64,000 nucleotides of DNA from Nocardioides dokdonensis FR1436 (GTDB taxonomy: Bacteria > Actinomycetota > Actinomycetes > Propionibacteriales > Nocardioidaceae). The stretch spans positions 1,178,001 to 1,242,000 of the forward strand of contig NZ_CP015079.1 in NCBI RefSeq assembly GCF_001653335.1. Direction: 5' to 3'. The notes beneath the pieces were generated by a model. The model ran no database searches. It saw only the letters and a program-made list of their open reading frames with translations, and was not told the origin of the DNA. The position numbers and the translations under genes are program-made. Positions 41,681-50,813 of the stretch are shown in pieces; the first letter of the stretch is position 1; each line of letters begins with the position of its first letter.

Positions 41681-42132
41681 GAGTTCTGGATCAGCTGGTC
41701 GACGTGCTGGCTCTCGGAGCGCTCCGCGTAGGCGCCGTGGCGCCAGTCGAAGCGGATGCGCTTGGCCGTCCAGCGCCACACGCCGTCGTCGCATCGGGTC
41801 GCCGAGTCGATGTAGTGCCCGTAGGACATGGTCTCGGCGTCCTTGGTGCGCAGGAGCACGAAGTAGCCGCGAGTCTCGGCGGTGTCACCCTCGACCGAGT
41901 CGACCAGCACGTTCATGATCTGGTGCCGGTTGCGACTCTCCGCGGAGGCGTCGATCAGCACCGCGATCTGCTCGTGGCCGACGAAGTCGCCGCGGTCGCT
42001 GAGGGAGAACACGCCCTCCTCGGTGAAACAGTCGAGCACGTCCGCGGTGTTGCCGTAGTCGAGTGCGAAGCAGTACCTGGAGTAGAGGTTCCGCAGGTGG
42101 GCGTGGTCGAGCGCGAGGTCGGTCATGGGCAT
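41677..42132 (-). CDS. SnoaL-like / NTF2 fold protein
   Basis: 151 residues from the ATG at 42132 (or two codons later, 42126). It has the helical start LRNLYSRYCFALDYGNTADVLDCFTEEGVFSLSDRGDFVGHEQI and the sheet SVEGDTAETRGYFVLL typical of SnoaL_4-type proteins, which include ring hydrolases, dehydratases and small subunits of ring-hydroxylating oxygenases. No partner large subunit is here. It is translated with P450 copy 2. A hydrolase or isomerase role on an oxygenated intermediate is possible but unproven. Confidence 0.8.
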   Translation of the reverse strand: MPMTDLALDHAHLRNLYSRYCFALDYGNTADVLDCFTEEGVFSLSDRGDFVGHEQIAVLIDASAESRNRHQIMNVLVDSVEGDTAETRGYFVLLRTKDAETMSYGHYIDSATRCDDGVWRWTAKRIRFDWRHGAYAERSESQHVDQLIQNS

Positions 42133-42201
42133 GCCTTTCGTGAGTGCCGTGCGGGAAGGGAGCCCGGACGAGAGGTCCGAGCGACCAGGGGGAGAGACAA
42201 G

Positions 42202-43143
42202 TCAGGAGTCGCGCATCCTCGGGTCGAGGTAGCGGTAGACGAGGTCGACGAAGACGTTGACGGCGATGGCCATGCAGCCGATGACGAGCGTGGCGGCCTG
42301 GATCACCGCGTAGTCGCGCTGACGCATGCCGTCGAAGATCAGCTTGCCCATGCCGGGGATCGAGAAGACCACCTCGATCACCACGACCCCGCCCACCACG
42401 GCCACCAGCTGCAGACCCGCGGTGGTGATGATCGGGATCAAGGAGGGCCGCAGCACGTGGCGCCACAGCATCCGCCGACCCTGGACCCCCTTGCTGCGTG
42501 CCGTCCGGACGAACTCCTGCTGGAGCGTCTCGGAGACCGATGTGCGGGTGAGGCGGGTGAGCAGACCGATCAGGCCCAGGGACAGGGCGGTCACCGGCAG
42601 CACCATGTGCCGCCCCCACTCCCACAGCCCGGCTGACAGCGGCTCGTAGCCGAAGGTGGCCAGCCCGGCCTGGCGGGCGACGAAGACGAGCAGCAGCAGG
42701 CCCACCACGAAGTCCGGCAGGCTGGTGCCGACCAGGGCCACACCGGAGGCAGCCTTGTCGGCCGCACGACCTCGTCGCAGCGCCGCGACCGTGCCCAGGA
42801 CCACCGCCAGCAGCACACTGATGACGACCGCGATGAGCGCGATCTGGAGCGAGGGGACCATCTTCTCCCCCAGAGCCTCGGTCACCGGCTGACCCGTGAG
42901 GGCGGTGGTGCCGAGGTCGCCCTCGAGCACGTGGCCGAGCCAGCGCACGTACTGCTCGGGCAGCGGCTTGTCGAGGCCGTACTCCGCGGCGATGGCGGCC
43001 TTGGTCTCCTGGCTGGCCCCGTCGACGCCAGTGAGGCTGGTCGTGACGTCACCGGGCATCAGGCGGACCAGGAGGAAGGTGGCCATCGTCAGCAGGAGCA
43101 GTGCCGCGACCGCGCTGAGGACGCGACTGAGGAAGAAGCGCAT
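42202..43143 (-). CDS. ABC transporter permease, peptide/nickel type (DppB-like)
   Basis: 313 residues. It begins [32 protein letters not shown], the standard DppB N-terminus, and has about six membrane segments; the cytoplasmic EAA loop lies in EFVRTARSKGVQGRRMLWRHVLRPSLIPII, and FSIPGMGKL is typical. It forms the channel with the DppC-like protein. Its start overlaps the stop of the ATP-binding protein by one base (TGATG). The DppB family moves peptides, nickel, sugars or other small molecules; here probably the island's substrate. Confidence 0.9.
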   Translation of the reverse strand: MRFFLSRVLSAVAALLLLTMATFLLVRLMPGDVTTSLTGVDGASQETKAAIAAEYGLDKPLPEQYVRWLGHVLEGDLGTTALTGQPVTEALGEKMVPSLQIALIAVVISVLLAVVLGTVAALRRGRAADKAASGVALVGTSLPDFVVGLLLLVFVARQAGLATFGYEPLSAGLWEWGRHMVLPVTALSLGLIGLLTRLTRTSVSETLQQEFVRTARSKGVQGRRMLWRHVLRPSLIPIITTAGLQLVAVVGGVVVIEVVFSIPGMGKLIFDGMRQRDYAVIQAATLVIGCMAIAVNVFVDLVYRYLDPRMRDS

Positions 43144-45263
43144 CAGAGGATCTCCTCGGCCAGCTCGCGGTTGGGGGTGCTGCCGACGAAGTGGCAGGCC
43201 ACCGGACGGGTCGCGGTGAGGTCCAGCATCGGACGCTCGCCCGAGCACTGCTGCCGGTCGGGATGGGCCATGGGACCGACCGGGCACCGGGTGTGGAAGG
43301 TGCACCCCGGTGGCGGGGAGGCCGGGCTGGGGGGGTCGCCCAGCAGCACGATGCGGCTCCGGTTCCGCTCCACGACCGGATCGGGGACCGGAGCCGCCGA
43401 CTTGAGCGCCATCGAGTAGGGGTGCGTGGGCTGCTCCAGGACCTCACGGGCGGGACCGGACTCCACGATCCGTCCCAGGTACATGACCGCCACCTCGTGG
43501 CACAGCTCGCGCACGATGCCGAGGTCGTGGGCGATGAAGACGATGCCGATGCCGGTCTCGACCTGGATGTCGGCCAGCAGGTTCAGGATCTGGCCCTGGA
43601 TCGAGACGTCCAGACTGGAGACGGCCTCGTCAGCGACCAGCATCCGCGGTTTGACGCACAGCGCGCGGGCGATCGCCGCGCGCTGACACTGCCCGCCGGA
43701 CATCGAGGAGGGATACCGGTCCAGGTAGCCGCGGCCGAGGCCCACCCGCTCCAGCATCTCCGCCGCAGCCTGGTCGAGCTCGGCGCGTGGACCCGTCGCG
43801 CCACCGGCGACCAGCGCGATGCGGAGCGTGCGCCCGATGGTGAACGAACGGTTCAGTGAGCTGCGCGGCTCCTGGTAGATCATCTGCGCGTGCCTCCGGA
43901 ACGCCCGGAGCCTGGCGCCCCTCAGGTCCGAGACCACCTCGTCGTCGAAGCGGATCTCACCCTCGGTGGTGGACTCCATGCCCACCAGCAGCCTGCCCAG
44001 CGTGGTCTTCCCGGACCCGGACTCACCCACCAGGCCGAGGCACTCGCCGACGCGCAGGGTCATGTCGACCCCGGCCAACGCCCGGACCGGTGGCCTGCCG
44101 CCGAACAGCCTGGACCGCTTGCCGTACTCCTTGACGATCCCCCGGGCCTCCAGCAGCACCGGTCCGGAGGCCGCGGCGGTAACCAGTGAGCTCGATGCCC
44201 CCACCGGGGTCTCCACGATGCTCAGCCGCTCGGTGCGCGGGGGCTCCTGGACCGCCGGGTTGAAGCAGGCGGCGCGGTGCCCGTCGGTGACCACGACGTC
44301 GTCCAGGTCCGGCCGCTGGGTCGAGCAGGTGGCGATGCGCCCCTCGCACCTGTCGGCGAAGGCACAGCGGTCCTCGGGGACGTTCGGCTCCGGGGGCTGT
44401 CCCGGGATGAAGCTGAAGCGGTCCGTGGCACGCGCGCCGTAGCCGGGGGTCGCCCGGAGCAGCGCCTGCGTGTAGTGGTGCTGCGGGTTGGCGAAGACCT
44501 CCGCGGTCGGGCCCTGCTCCACGATGCGGCCCGCATAGAGGACCAGCACCCGGTCGCACATGCCCGCGATCACGCCGAGGTCGTGGCTGATGAGCAGGGT
44601 GGAGGTCCCGGAGCCGGCCGAGAGGCTGCGGATCAGCTCCAGGACCTGCGCCTGGATCGTGACGTCCAGCGCGGTGGTGGGCTCGTCGGCGATCAGCAAC
44701 CCCGGACTCATGGCCATCGCGATGGCGGCCATCACCCGCTGGCGCATGCCTCCGGAGAGCTGGTGGGGGTAGGCGTCGCGACGCGCCTCGGGGTCGGCGA
44801 TGCCGACCATCGAGAGCAGCCGCAGCACCTCGGCCTTCACGTCGGGGTGCCCGCCGTGGGACTCGAAGACCTCTTCGATCTGCTGTCCGACCTTGAGCAC
44901 CGGGTTGAGCGCGCGCAGAGCGTCCTGGTAGATGATCCCGACGTCCTTGCCCCAAAGCTGACGGCGCTGCTTCTCCGAGGCGCTGATCATGTCGCGTCCC
45001 AGGTAGGTCGCGGTTCCCGAGACCTCGAGCTGCAGCTCGTCGAGCAGGCCCAGGGTGCCGAGGACGGCGGTGGTCTTGCCGCAGCCGGACTCACCGACGA
45101 TGCCGACGGTCTCGCCCGCCGCCACGTCGACACTGAAGTCGGAGACGATCGGGATCCCGGAGCCGCGGCGCGTCACGGTCAGGTTGCGCACCGACAGCAA
45201 CGGCTCGCCGTCCGCCACGACGACTCCTCCGGAGCGGTCCTGGGTGGTCGTCGGCGCACTCAT
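43143..45263 (-). CDS. fused double ABC ATP-binding protein (DppD-DppF type)
   Basis: 706 residues with two complete ATP-binding modules. Module 1: Walker [10 protein letters not shown], signature LSGGMRQRV, Walker [13 protein letters not shown]; it ends with a Cys-containing oligopeptide-type C-terminus (CAFADRCEG). Module 2: [18 protein letters not shown] with a changed [17 protein letters not shown], ending in a second HTRCPVG tail. This is the DppD and DppF pair in one chain. It powers the importer. Stop and start overlap the two permease genes. Confidence 0.9.
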   Translation of the reverse strand: MSAPTTTQDRSGGVVVADGEPLLSVRNLTVTRRGSGIPIVSDFSVDVAAGETVGIVGESGCGKTTAVLGTLGLLDELQLEVSGTATYLGRDMISASEKQRRQLWGKDVGIIYQDALRALNPVLKVGQQIEEVFESHGGHPDVKAEVLRLLSMVGIADPEARRDAYPHQLSGGMRQRVMAAIAMAMSPGLLIADEPTTALDVTIQAQVLELIRSLSAGSGTSTLLISHDLGVIAGMCDRVLVLYAGRIVEQGPTAEVFANPQHHYTQALLRATPGYGARATDRFSFIPGQPPEPNVPEDRCAFADRCEGRIATCSTQRPDLDDVVVTDGHRAACFNPAVQEPPRTERLSIVETPVGASSSLVTAAASGPVLLEARGIVKEYGKRSRLFGGRPPVRALAGVDMTLRVGECLGLVGESGSGKTTLGRLLVGMESTTEGEIRFDDEVVSDLRGARLRAFRRHAQMIYQEPRSSLNRSFTIGRTLRIALVAGGATGPRAELDQAAAEMLERVGLGRGYLDRYPSSMSGGQCQRAAIARALCVKPRMLVADEAVSSLDVSIQGQILNLLADIQVETGIGIVFIAHDLGIVRELCHEVAVMYLGRIVESGPAREVLEQPTHPYSMALKSAAPVPDPVVERNRSRIVLLGDPPSPASPPPGCTFHTRCPVGPMAHPDRQQCSGERPMLDLTATRPVACHFVGSTPNRELAEEIL

Positions 45264-46171
45264 CGGCTGCTCGCTCGGGTGGTACGGCTCTGCGGGTCGA
45301 ATCTCTCGGCCATGGCGTCTCCGACGAAGTTGAGGGCCAGCACCAGCACGGCGAGCACGGTGACCGGCAGGACGAGCTGGACCGGGGCGATGAGTACCTG
45401 CTGCTGCGCCTCGGCGGCCATCAGCCCCCAGCTGGGGCGTGGCTGCTGGGTGCCGACCCCGAGGAAGCTCAGGCTCGCCTCGATGATGATGGCGCGCGAG
45501 GCGATCAGCGTTCCCACCACGATCATCGGACCCATGGTGTTGGGGAAGATCTCCACGGCGAGCGTGCGCACGCCTCGGTGGCCCAGCCCCCTGCTGGCCA
45601 GCACGTAGGGGGCGGACTTCTCGGTCAGCACCGCCGCGCGCATCACCCGCGCGGTCAGCGGCGTGTACACCACCACCAGGGCGAAGACGGCGGTCCAGGT
45701 GCCGGGGCCGAGGATCGCCGCCAGGACCAGACCGAGGAGGATCGGGGGGAACGCCAGGACCCCGTCGATGAACCGGGAGACGACCCCGTCGAGCACTCCG
45801 CCGAAGTAGCCGGCGGCCGCCCCCAGGACGATCCCGCAGAGCAGGCTGCCCAGGGCGACGGCGAGCCCGACCACCCAGGCCAGGCGAGCGCCGTGCACCA
45901 GGCGGGAGTAGATGTCGCGACCGATCGCGTCGGTGCCGAGCAGGTGGCCCCCCTCCCCGAAGCCGAGCATCCGGTCCACCGGCACCGCCCGCTCGGGGTC
46001 GAACGAGGTGAGCAGCCCGGGTACTGCGGCTGCCACCAGGCTGAGGGCCAGCACCAGCAGCGCGATCCGGGTGGTCCAGCTGCCACCGGCGCGTCGCAGG
46101 CTGCGCCACCGCGGGCGGGGCAGGACGCCCCGCTCCGCGGTGGTGCCGGGCCCTGAGGGGCTCTTCGACAT
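45260..46171 (-). CDS. ABC transporter permease, peptide/nickel type (DppC-like)
   Basis: 303 residues. LLGTDAIGRDIYSRLVHGARLAWVVGLAVAL is the hallmark of DppC permeases, and SRGLGHRGVRTLAVEIFPNTMGPMIV is the EAA loop. About six membrane helices are seen, the first at residues 34-55. It pairs with the DppB-like permease. The stop overlaps the ATPase start by four bases (ATGA), and the start lies a few bases after the substrate-binding protein stop, so the importer is one operon: binding protein, DppC, DppDF, DppB. Confidence 0.9.
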   Translation of the reverse strand: MSKSPSGPGTTAERGVLPRPRWRSLRRAGGSWTTRIALLVLALSLVAAAVPGLLTSFDPERAVPVDRMLGFGEGGHLLGTDAIGRDIYSRLVHGARLAWVVGLAVALGSLLCGIVLGAAAGYFGGVLDGVVSRFIDGVLAFPPILLGLVLAAILGPGTWTAVFALVVVYTPLTARVMRAAVLTEKSAPYVLASRGLGHRGVRTLAVEIFPNTMGPMIVVGTLIASRAIIIEASLSFLGVGTQQPRPSWGLMAAEAQQQVLIAPVQLVLPVTVLAVLVLALNFVGDAMAERFDPQSRTTRASSR

Positions 46172-46175
46172 GCTC

Positions 46176-47729
46176 TCAGCCGTCCTTGAGGAACGCCTTC
46201 GACAGGCCCCCCTCGTGGTAGATGACGTTGTAGGTGCCCTGCTCGTAGCCCTGGAGGTTGTTGCCGACGCCGACGAAGATGGTCGGGTTCACGGTGTAGT
46301 ACTGCGCCGCCTGGGCGTAGTTCTCCTCGAGGATCTCCGCGTAGAGCTCCTTGCGGGTCTCCTCGTCGTTCTCCGAGGCGGCCTGCTTGACCTTGTCGGT
46401 GAGCTCGTCGTCCTTGAGCAGTCCGGCCAGGCCGTTGTTGGCGTTGTCCTGGGCCAGGTAGGCGTAGGGACGGGTCGGGTCCGTGATCAGACCGATCCAC
46501 AGGTAGATGACGTCGAAGTCGCCAGCGGAGGAGTCGGTGACGATGGTGGTGATGTCGACCTTGGTCAGCTTGGGCTCGAGCCCGATCTCCGTCCAGGCGG
46601 ACGCCACGATCTGCGCCTCCTGCTCGGAACCGAGCGCGTCCCAGACCAGCACCTCGACCTCGGTGCCCTCGGCGCCGGCCTCCTGGATCAGCCGCTTGGC
46701 CTCGTCGAGGTCCGCGGTCACCGGGTAGTCGGACTCCACGAACCACGGGGACTCGGCGTCGAACGGCTGGTTGGTGGGTTCGGCGAAGCCTCCCCACCCG
46801 GCGGCGGCGATGTCCTCGCGGGACACGGCCAGCTGCATGGCCCGGCGGACGTCGACGTTGTCGAAGGGCGCCTTGGTGGTGTTGATGGCGAAGAAGTTGC
46901 CGCGGTTCTGGCTGTCGGTCTGCAGCTCGAAGGCCCCGCTGGCCGCCGACGCCTCCGCCTGGGCGGAGTCGAGCCCGAAGGCGAGGTCGAGCTCACCCGA
47001 GCTCAGCGCCTGCAGGCGGGCGTTGTCGTCGGGGAGGATGCGCAGCTCGACCTCCTCGATGTAGGCCGGCTCGCCCCAGTAGTCGGCGTAGCGGGCCAGG
47101 ATCAGCCGGTTGTTGGGGGTGTAGGACTCCCAGGTGAAGGGCCCGCTACCGATGTGGGCGACCATCTCGTCACCGTCGAAGTTGTCGGGCGACTGGATGC
47201 CGGCCCGGCCCTGGATGCCCAGCACCGACAGGAACGCCGCGTTCGGCGCCGCCAGGTCGATCACCAGGGTCTTCTCGTCGGGGGTCTGCATCTCGTCGAT
47301 CTGGGCGAAGAAGGCCTGCTGGCTCGCGCCGGACTCCGGCTTCGCGATGCGCTCGTAGTTCCAGACCACGTCCTCGGAGGTGACCGGGGAGCCGTCGTGG
47401 AACGTGGCGTCGTCGAGCTGGAAGGTGTAGGTGAGGCCGTCCTCGCTCACCTCCCACGACTCCGCGATCCCGGGGGCGGGGTTGGAGGCCTGGTCGACGC
47501 CCACCAGCGTCTCGTAGACCATGGCGCCCCAGGTCGACCCCGTCTCGCCGCGCACGGCGTGCGGGTCGAGTGCGTCGAGGTCCTCGGGGGCGCCCACGCG
47601 CAGGGTGCCGCCCACGGTCGGTTCGCCACCGTCTCCGGTCGTCTCGTCCGCCGATCCACCGCCACCGCATGCCGCCAGCGTCAGCGCGGCGATCACCGCG
47701 CCCGCCATCAGGCGAGTCCTTCGTGCCAC
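46176..47729 (-). CDS. ABC transporter substrate-binding lipoprotein (family 5)
   Basis: 517 residues with a lipoprotein signal (LMAGAVIAALTLAAC, lipobox cysteine near residue 21) followed by a Gly-rich linker. The family 5 blocks GGTLRVGAPEDLDALDPHA, DDATFHDGSPVTSEDVVWNYERI and NVDVRRAMQLAVSREDIA are present. It binds the imported compound outside the cell. Start: GAAGGAG directly touches the ATG at 47735, so the GTG at 47729, six bases further on, is the better start. It is the first gene of the unit that ends with P450 copy 2. Operator site 5 lies upstream. Confidence 0.88.
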   Translation of the reverse strand: MARRTRLMAGAVIAALTLAACGGGGSADETTGDGGEPTVGGTLRVGAPEDLDALDPHAVRGETGSTWGAMVYETLVGVDQASNPAPGIAESWEVSEDGLTYTFQLDDATFHDGSPVTSEDVVWNYERIAKPESGASQQAFFAQIDEMQTPDEKTLVIDLAAPNAAFLSVLGIQGRAGIQSPDNFDGDEMVAHIGSGPFTWESYTPNNRLILARYADYWGEPAYIEEVELRILPDDNARLQALSSGELDLAFGLDSAQAEASAASGAFELQTDSQNRGNFFAINTTKAPFDNVDVRRAMQLAVSREDIAAAGWGGFAEPTNQPFDAESPWFVESDYPVTADLDEAKRLIQEAGAEGTEVEVLVWDALGSEQEAQIVASAWTEIGLEPKLTKVDITTIVTDSSAGDFDVIYLWIGLITDPTRPYAYLAQDNANNGLAGLLKDDELTDKVKQAASENDEETRKELYAEILEENYAQAAQYYTVNPTIFVGVGNNLQGYEQGTYNVIYHEGGLSKAFLKDG

Positions 47730-47796
47730 TGCCATCTCCTTCGGTAGACCCGCCCGAGCAGGTGTGAGCCACGTCATACAGACAAGGCTCGACCCT

Positions 47797-47821
47797 ATTA
47801 AACAAACGTGCGGTTGGCTAG
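47797..47821. promoter_or_regulatory. island operator, site 5
   Basis: Left flank TTAAA, core CAAACGTGCGGTTG (47803-47816), right flank GCTAG. The site is 68 bases upstream of the binding-protein gene that opens the importer / SnoaL / P450 copy 2 unit. No gene faces it on the other side. Confidence 0.62.
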
Positions 47822-47871
47822 TGCTCTGCACTGGCCCGCTGACAAAATGCTGGGAAGGGCCCGCGACGTGG

Positions 47872-47904
47872 CGCTGCCCGCCACCGGCACGGCGACGGGC
47901 AGCG
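47872..47904 (-). terminator. hairpin after the thiolase gene
   Basis: Arms 47872-47880 and 47896-47904 form a perfect 9-base stem (CGCTGCCCG) with a 15-base loop, 14 bases after the thiolase stop in the direction of its transcription, and before operator site 5 of the next unit. It separates the two units. Confidence 0.6.
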
Positions 47905-47917
47905 TTCGTGCGGTCCC

Positions 47918-49078
47918 TCAGCGGCGCAGGTTCTCCACGATCATCGACATGCCCTGCCCGGCGCCGAGGCACATCGTGAGCAGGCCGTAGCGACCGCCGG
48001 TACGCCGCAGCTCGTTGGTCGCAGCCATCGTCATCCGGATCCCCGTCGCCCCCGGCGGGTGCCCGATCGAGATCGCGCCACCGTTGCGGTTGACCCGGGA
48101 GGGATCCAGGCCGAGCTCACGCACGGCGTTGAGCACGACGACGGCGAAGGCCTCGTTGATCTCCACGACGTCCATGTCGTCGGCGCCCAGGCCTGTGCGC
48201 TCGAACAGCGCCTCGGTGGCCGGCACGGGCCCGCGGCCCATGAGGCGGGGGTCGCACCCGACCACGGCCCAGTCGACGATCCGCGCCACGGGATCCAGGC
48301 CCAGCCGCTCGACGGCCTCACCCGAGACCACGCCGATGGCAGCGGCGCCGTCGTTGACGCCGGAGGAGTTACCGGCCGTCACGGTGCCCCCGTCACGGAA
48401 GGGGGAGTCCATCGAGGCCAGCTTGGCCGCGGTCGTCTGCGGCCGCGGGAACTCGTCCGCCTCCACCCCGACGAAGGCAATGATCTCCTCGCCGAGGTAG
48501 CCGGCCTCGAGAGCGCGGGCGGTGCGCTGCTGGCTGGCCAGCGCATACTCGTCCTGCTCGTCCTTGTCGATGCCTGCATGCGCAGCCAGCGCCTCGGCGG
48601 TCTGTCCCATCAGGGAACCGTCGAAAGGATCCTGGTAGGCCCAGTCGAGCATGTCCTCGACCTGGGGCACGCCGCGCTTGACACCCCACCGGGAGCGGAT
48701 CACGTGGGGCGCGGCGGAGTAGACCTCGACCCCGGCCGCGACCGCCACCTCGGAGCGACCCAGGAGGATCTGGTCCGAGGCCGAGGCGATCGCCTGGAGT
48801 CCCGTACCACATGCCCGGATCACTCCCAAGGACGCCGCCGACTGGGGCAGACCCGCGTTGAGGGTGACCACCCGGCTGCCGAACGGGGCGTCGGCGGTGG
48901 TGTGCACGGTGTTGCCGAGGACCAGGTGGTCCACCTGGTCAGGAGCCAGGTCGGCGCGCTTGAGCGCCTCCTGCACCGCGGGGACCGCAAGGTCGCTCAC
49001 GGCGACGTCCTTGAACCCACCCCCGAACTTGCCGAAGGCGGTCCTGGCTCCTCCGACGAGGTACGTCGATCGGGACAT
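47918..49078 (-). CDS. thiolase family acetyl-CoA acyltransferase
   Basis: 386 residues, classical thiolase. The nucleophile Cys lies in GVIRACGTGLQAIASA, and the further catalytic residues in EINEAFAVVVLNA, ISIGHPPGATGIRMTMA and CLGAGQGMSMI. It cleaves 3-oxoacyl-CoA with CoA to acetyl-CoA (or propionyl-CoA) and a shorter acyl-CoA, or condenses two acyl units. It is a single-gene unit next to operator site 6, divergent to a CoA ligase, so the ligase and thiolase would be turned on together. The island thus has both thiolase types. Confidence 0.9.
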   Translation of the reverse strand: MSRSTYLVGGARTAFGKFGGGFKDVAVSDLAVPAVQEALKRADLAPDQVDHLVLGNTVHTTADAPFGSRVVTLNAGLPQSAASLGVIRACGTGLQAIASASDQILLGRSEVAVAAGVEVYSAAPHVIRSRWGVKRGVPQVEDMLDWAYQDPFDGSLMGQTAEALAAHAGIDKDEQDEYALASQQRTARALEAGYLGEEIIAFVGVEADEFPRPQTTAAKLASMDSPFRDGGTVTAGNSSGVNDGAAAIGVVSGEAVERLGLDPVARIVDWAVVGCDPRLMGRGPVPATEALFERTGLGADDMDVVEINEAFAVVVLNAVRELGLDPSRVNRNGGAISIGHPPGATGIRMTMAATNELRRTGGRYGLLTMCLGAGQGMSMIVENLRR

Positions 49079-49172
49079 CACTGACCCTCCCCGCCCCGCA
49101 GGGCGAATGCTGGCGATCACCTGCGACGCGCTTCCATCACCTGTGACCTGTGTCTTATGGTGGGGCCCAGCA

Positions 49173-49196
49173 TAGAACAACCATTCGTTTGCTAAC
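49173..49196. promoter_or_regulatory. island operator, site 6
   Basis: Left flank TAGAA, core CAACCATTCGTTTG (49178-49191), right flank CTAAC. The site lies between the divergent thiolase gene (start 49078) and the acyl-CoA ligase gene (start 49225). Confidence 0.63.
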
Positions 49197-49224
49197 ACCC
49201 CTACACCGCTGCTGGAGCTCCCCC

Positions 49225-50808
49225 ATGGTCATCTCACTCGCCCACCAGCTCGGCCACGCTGCTCGCGCACACGGCGCCGCGACCTGGCTCACCACCCCGC
49301 GGGAGGAGGTCAGCTGGGAGCAGGCGTGGGTGGGCGTGCGCCGCACGGCCACCGCCCTGCGCGAGGCAGGTGTGCAGCCCGGCGACCGGGTGGGCATCTT
49401 CTGCCGCAACGGGGTGGAGTTCGTCCAGACCTGGTTCGCGGCGCAGGCGGTCGGCGCCACCACGGTCCCGGTCAACACCGGCTTCCAGACGAACGAGGCG
49501 CGCTACGTGCTCGAGCACGCGAGGGTCCGGCTGCTCGTCGCGGACACCGACACGGTCGACGTCGTCCGCCGGGCCCGCGCGGACCTGCCCGGCCTGGACC
49601 TCGTCGTCGTGGTCGATGGCGACAGCGACGACCTCGGAGCCCACGAGGTCGGCTTCGCATCCTTCACCGACCTGACCCCGTTGGCCGAGGACGAGGTCCA
49701 CGCGCCGACGGCCGCGGAGACCGCCTCGATCCTCTACACCTCCGGCACCTCGGGCCCCCCGAAGGGCTGCCTGCTCGGCCACGCCTTCTTCGACTTCGGC
49801 GCCCGCTCGGTGGCCAGCCAGCTCGAGCTGAGCGAGGCCGACGTGATGATGTGCGTGCTGCCGCTGTTCCACATGAACGCCCAGGCCTCGTCCGTGGCCA
49901 CCTCGTTGCACGTCGGTGCTCGGTTGGTGCTTGAGGACCGCTTCTCGGCCCGCGGCTTCTGGCCCCGCGTCCGCGAGCAGGGCGTCACCGCGTTCAGCTA
50001 CCTGGGCATCATCTCCGCCGCGCTGGCCAAGCTGCCTCCCAGCCCGCTGGACCGCGAGCACGAGCTGCGCGTCGCGATGGGTGCCGGGATGCCGGCCGAT
50101 CTGCACGCCGGCTTCGAGGACCGGTTCGGCGTCAAGATGCTCGAGGTCTTCGGCATGACCGAGACGTGCATCGACCTGGCCACCCGCCTTGTCGACGACC
50201 GTCACGTCGGCCGTCGCTCGCTCGGCACGGTGGTGCCCGGCAAGGAGGCGCGGATCGTCGACGAGCAGGGGCAGCCGCTCGCCGACGGGCACCCGGGGCA
50301 CCTCCAGGTGCGCGGCGAGGGGCTCTTCCAGGGGTACCTGGACGACCCGGAGACGACCGCCTCGTCCTTCGACGGCCCCTGGTTCCGGACCGGCGACCTG
50401 GCGGTGCGCGACACCGACGGCTGGTTCTACTACGTCGACCGTTCCAAGGACATCGTCCGCCGGGCCGGGGAGAACATCGGGTCGGTGGAGGTCGAGGCCG
50501 TGCTGTCGGCCCACCCCGCCGTGCAGTCGGCTGCGGTGATCGGTGTGGAGGATGACGTGGTGGGCCACGAGGTCAAGGCGCTGGTCGTGCTCCAGGACGA
50601 CCACGCCGAGTCGCCCGAGCTGTTGGACGAGATCCTCCGGCACTGCGCCACCCACCTGGCCGCCTTCAAGGTGCCGCGCTACCTGCAGGTGCTGCCCGAG
50701 CTCCCCAGGACCGAGAGCCTCAAGATCCGCAAGGCCGACCTCCGCCGCACCCACGCCACGCCCGAGGGGAGCTACGAGCGGACCTGGCGCAGGCTGTCGC
50801 AGGCCTGA
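49225..50808 (+). CDS. AMP-binding acyl-CoA ligase (class I, ATP-dependent acid-CoA ligase)
   Basis: 527 residues. The adenylation blocks are clear: SILYTSGTSGPPKGCLLGH as the P-loop, EVFGMTETCIDLATR, WFRTGDLAVRDTDGWFYYVDRSKDIVRRAGENI and the C-terminal K in PRTESLKIRKADLR. It activates an organic acid to the CoA ester through an acyl-adenylate. It is the caiC-like or long/medium-chain type; the acid is unknown. GGAG at 49214-49217 precedes the ATG. Its stop is six bases from the convergent lipoamide dehydrogenase stop. Confidence 0.88.
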   Translation: MVISLAHQLGHAARAHGAATWLTTPREEVSWEQAWVGVRRTATALREAGVQPGDRVGIFCRNGVEFVQTWFAAQAVGATTVPVNTGFQTNEARYVLEHARVRLLVADTDTVDVVRRARADLPGLDLVVVVDGDSDDLGAHEVGFASFTDLTPLAEDEVHAPTAAETASILYTSGTSGPPKGCLLGHAFFDFGARSVASQLELSEADVMMCVLPLFHMNAQASSVATSLHVGARLVLEDRFSARGFWPRVREQGVTAFSYLGIISAALAKLPPSPLDREHELRVAMGAGMPADLHAGFEDRFGVKMLEVFGMTETCIDLATRLVDDRHVGRRSLGTVVPGKEARIVDEQGQPLADGHPGHLQVRGEGLFQGYLDDPETTASSFDGPWFRTGDLAVRDTDGWFYYVDRSKDIVRRAGENIGSVEVEAVLSAHPAVQSAAVIGVEDDVVGHEVKALVVLQDDHAESPELLDEILRHCATHLAAFKVPRYLQVLPELPRTESLKIRKADLRRTHATPEGSYERTWRRLSQA

Positions 50809-50813
50809 CCGGC

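Noticed and set aside
29772..41731. Long plus-strand open frames across both P450 copies, rich in Arg, His and Pro
   Set aside because: They are antisense to clear P450 genes and arise from the G-ending codons of those genes. No ribosome site or domain supports them.
42133..42201. Separate promoter or operator in front of the SnoaL-like gene
   Set aside because: No copy of the palindrome and no clear -10 box are present. The gene more likely depends on read-through from the importer genes.
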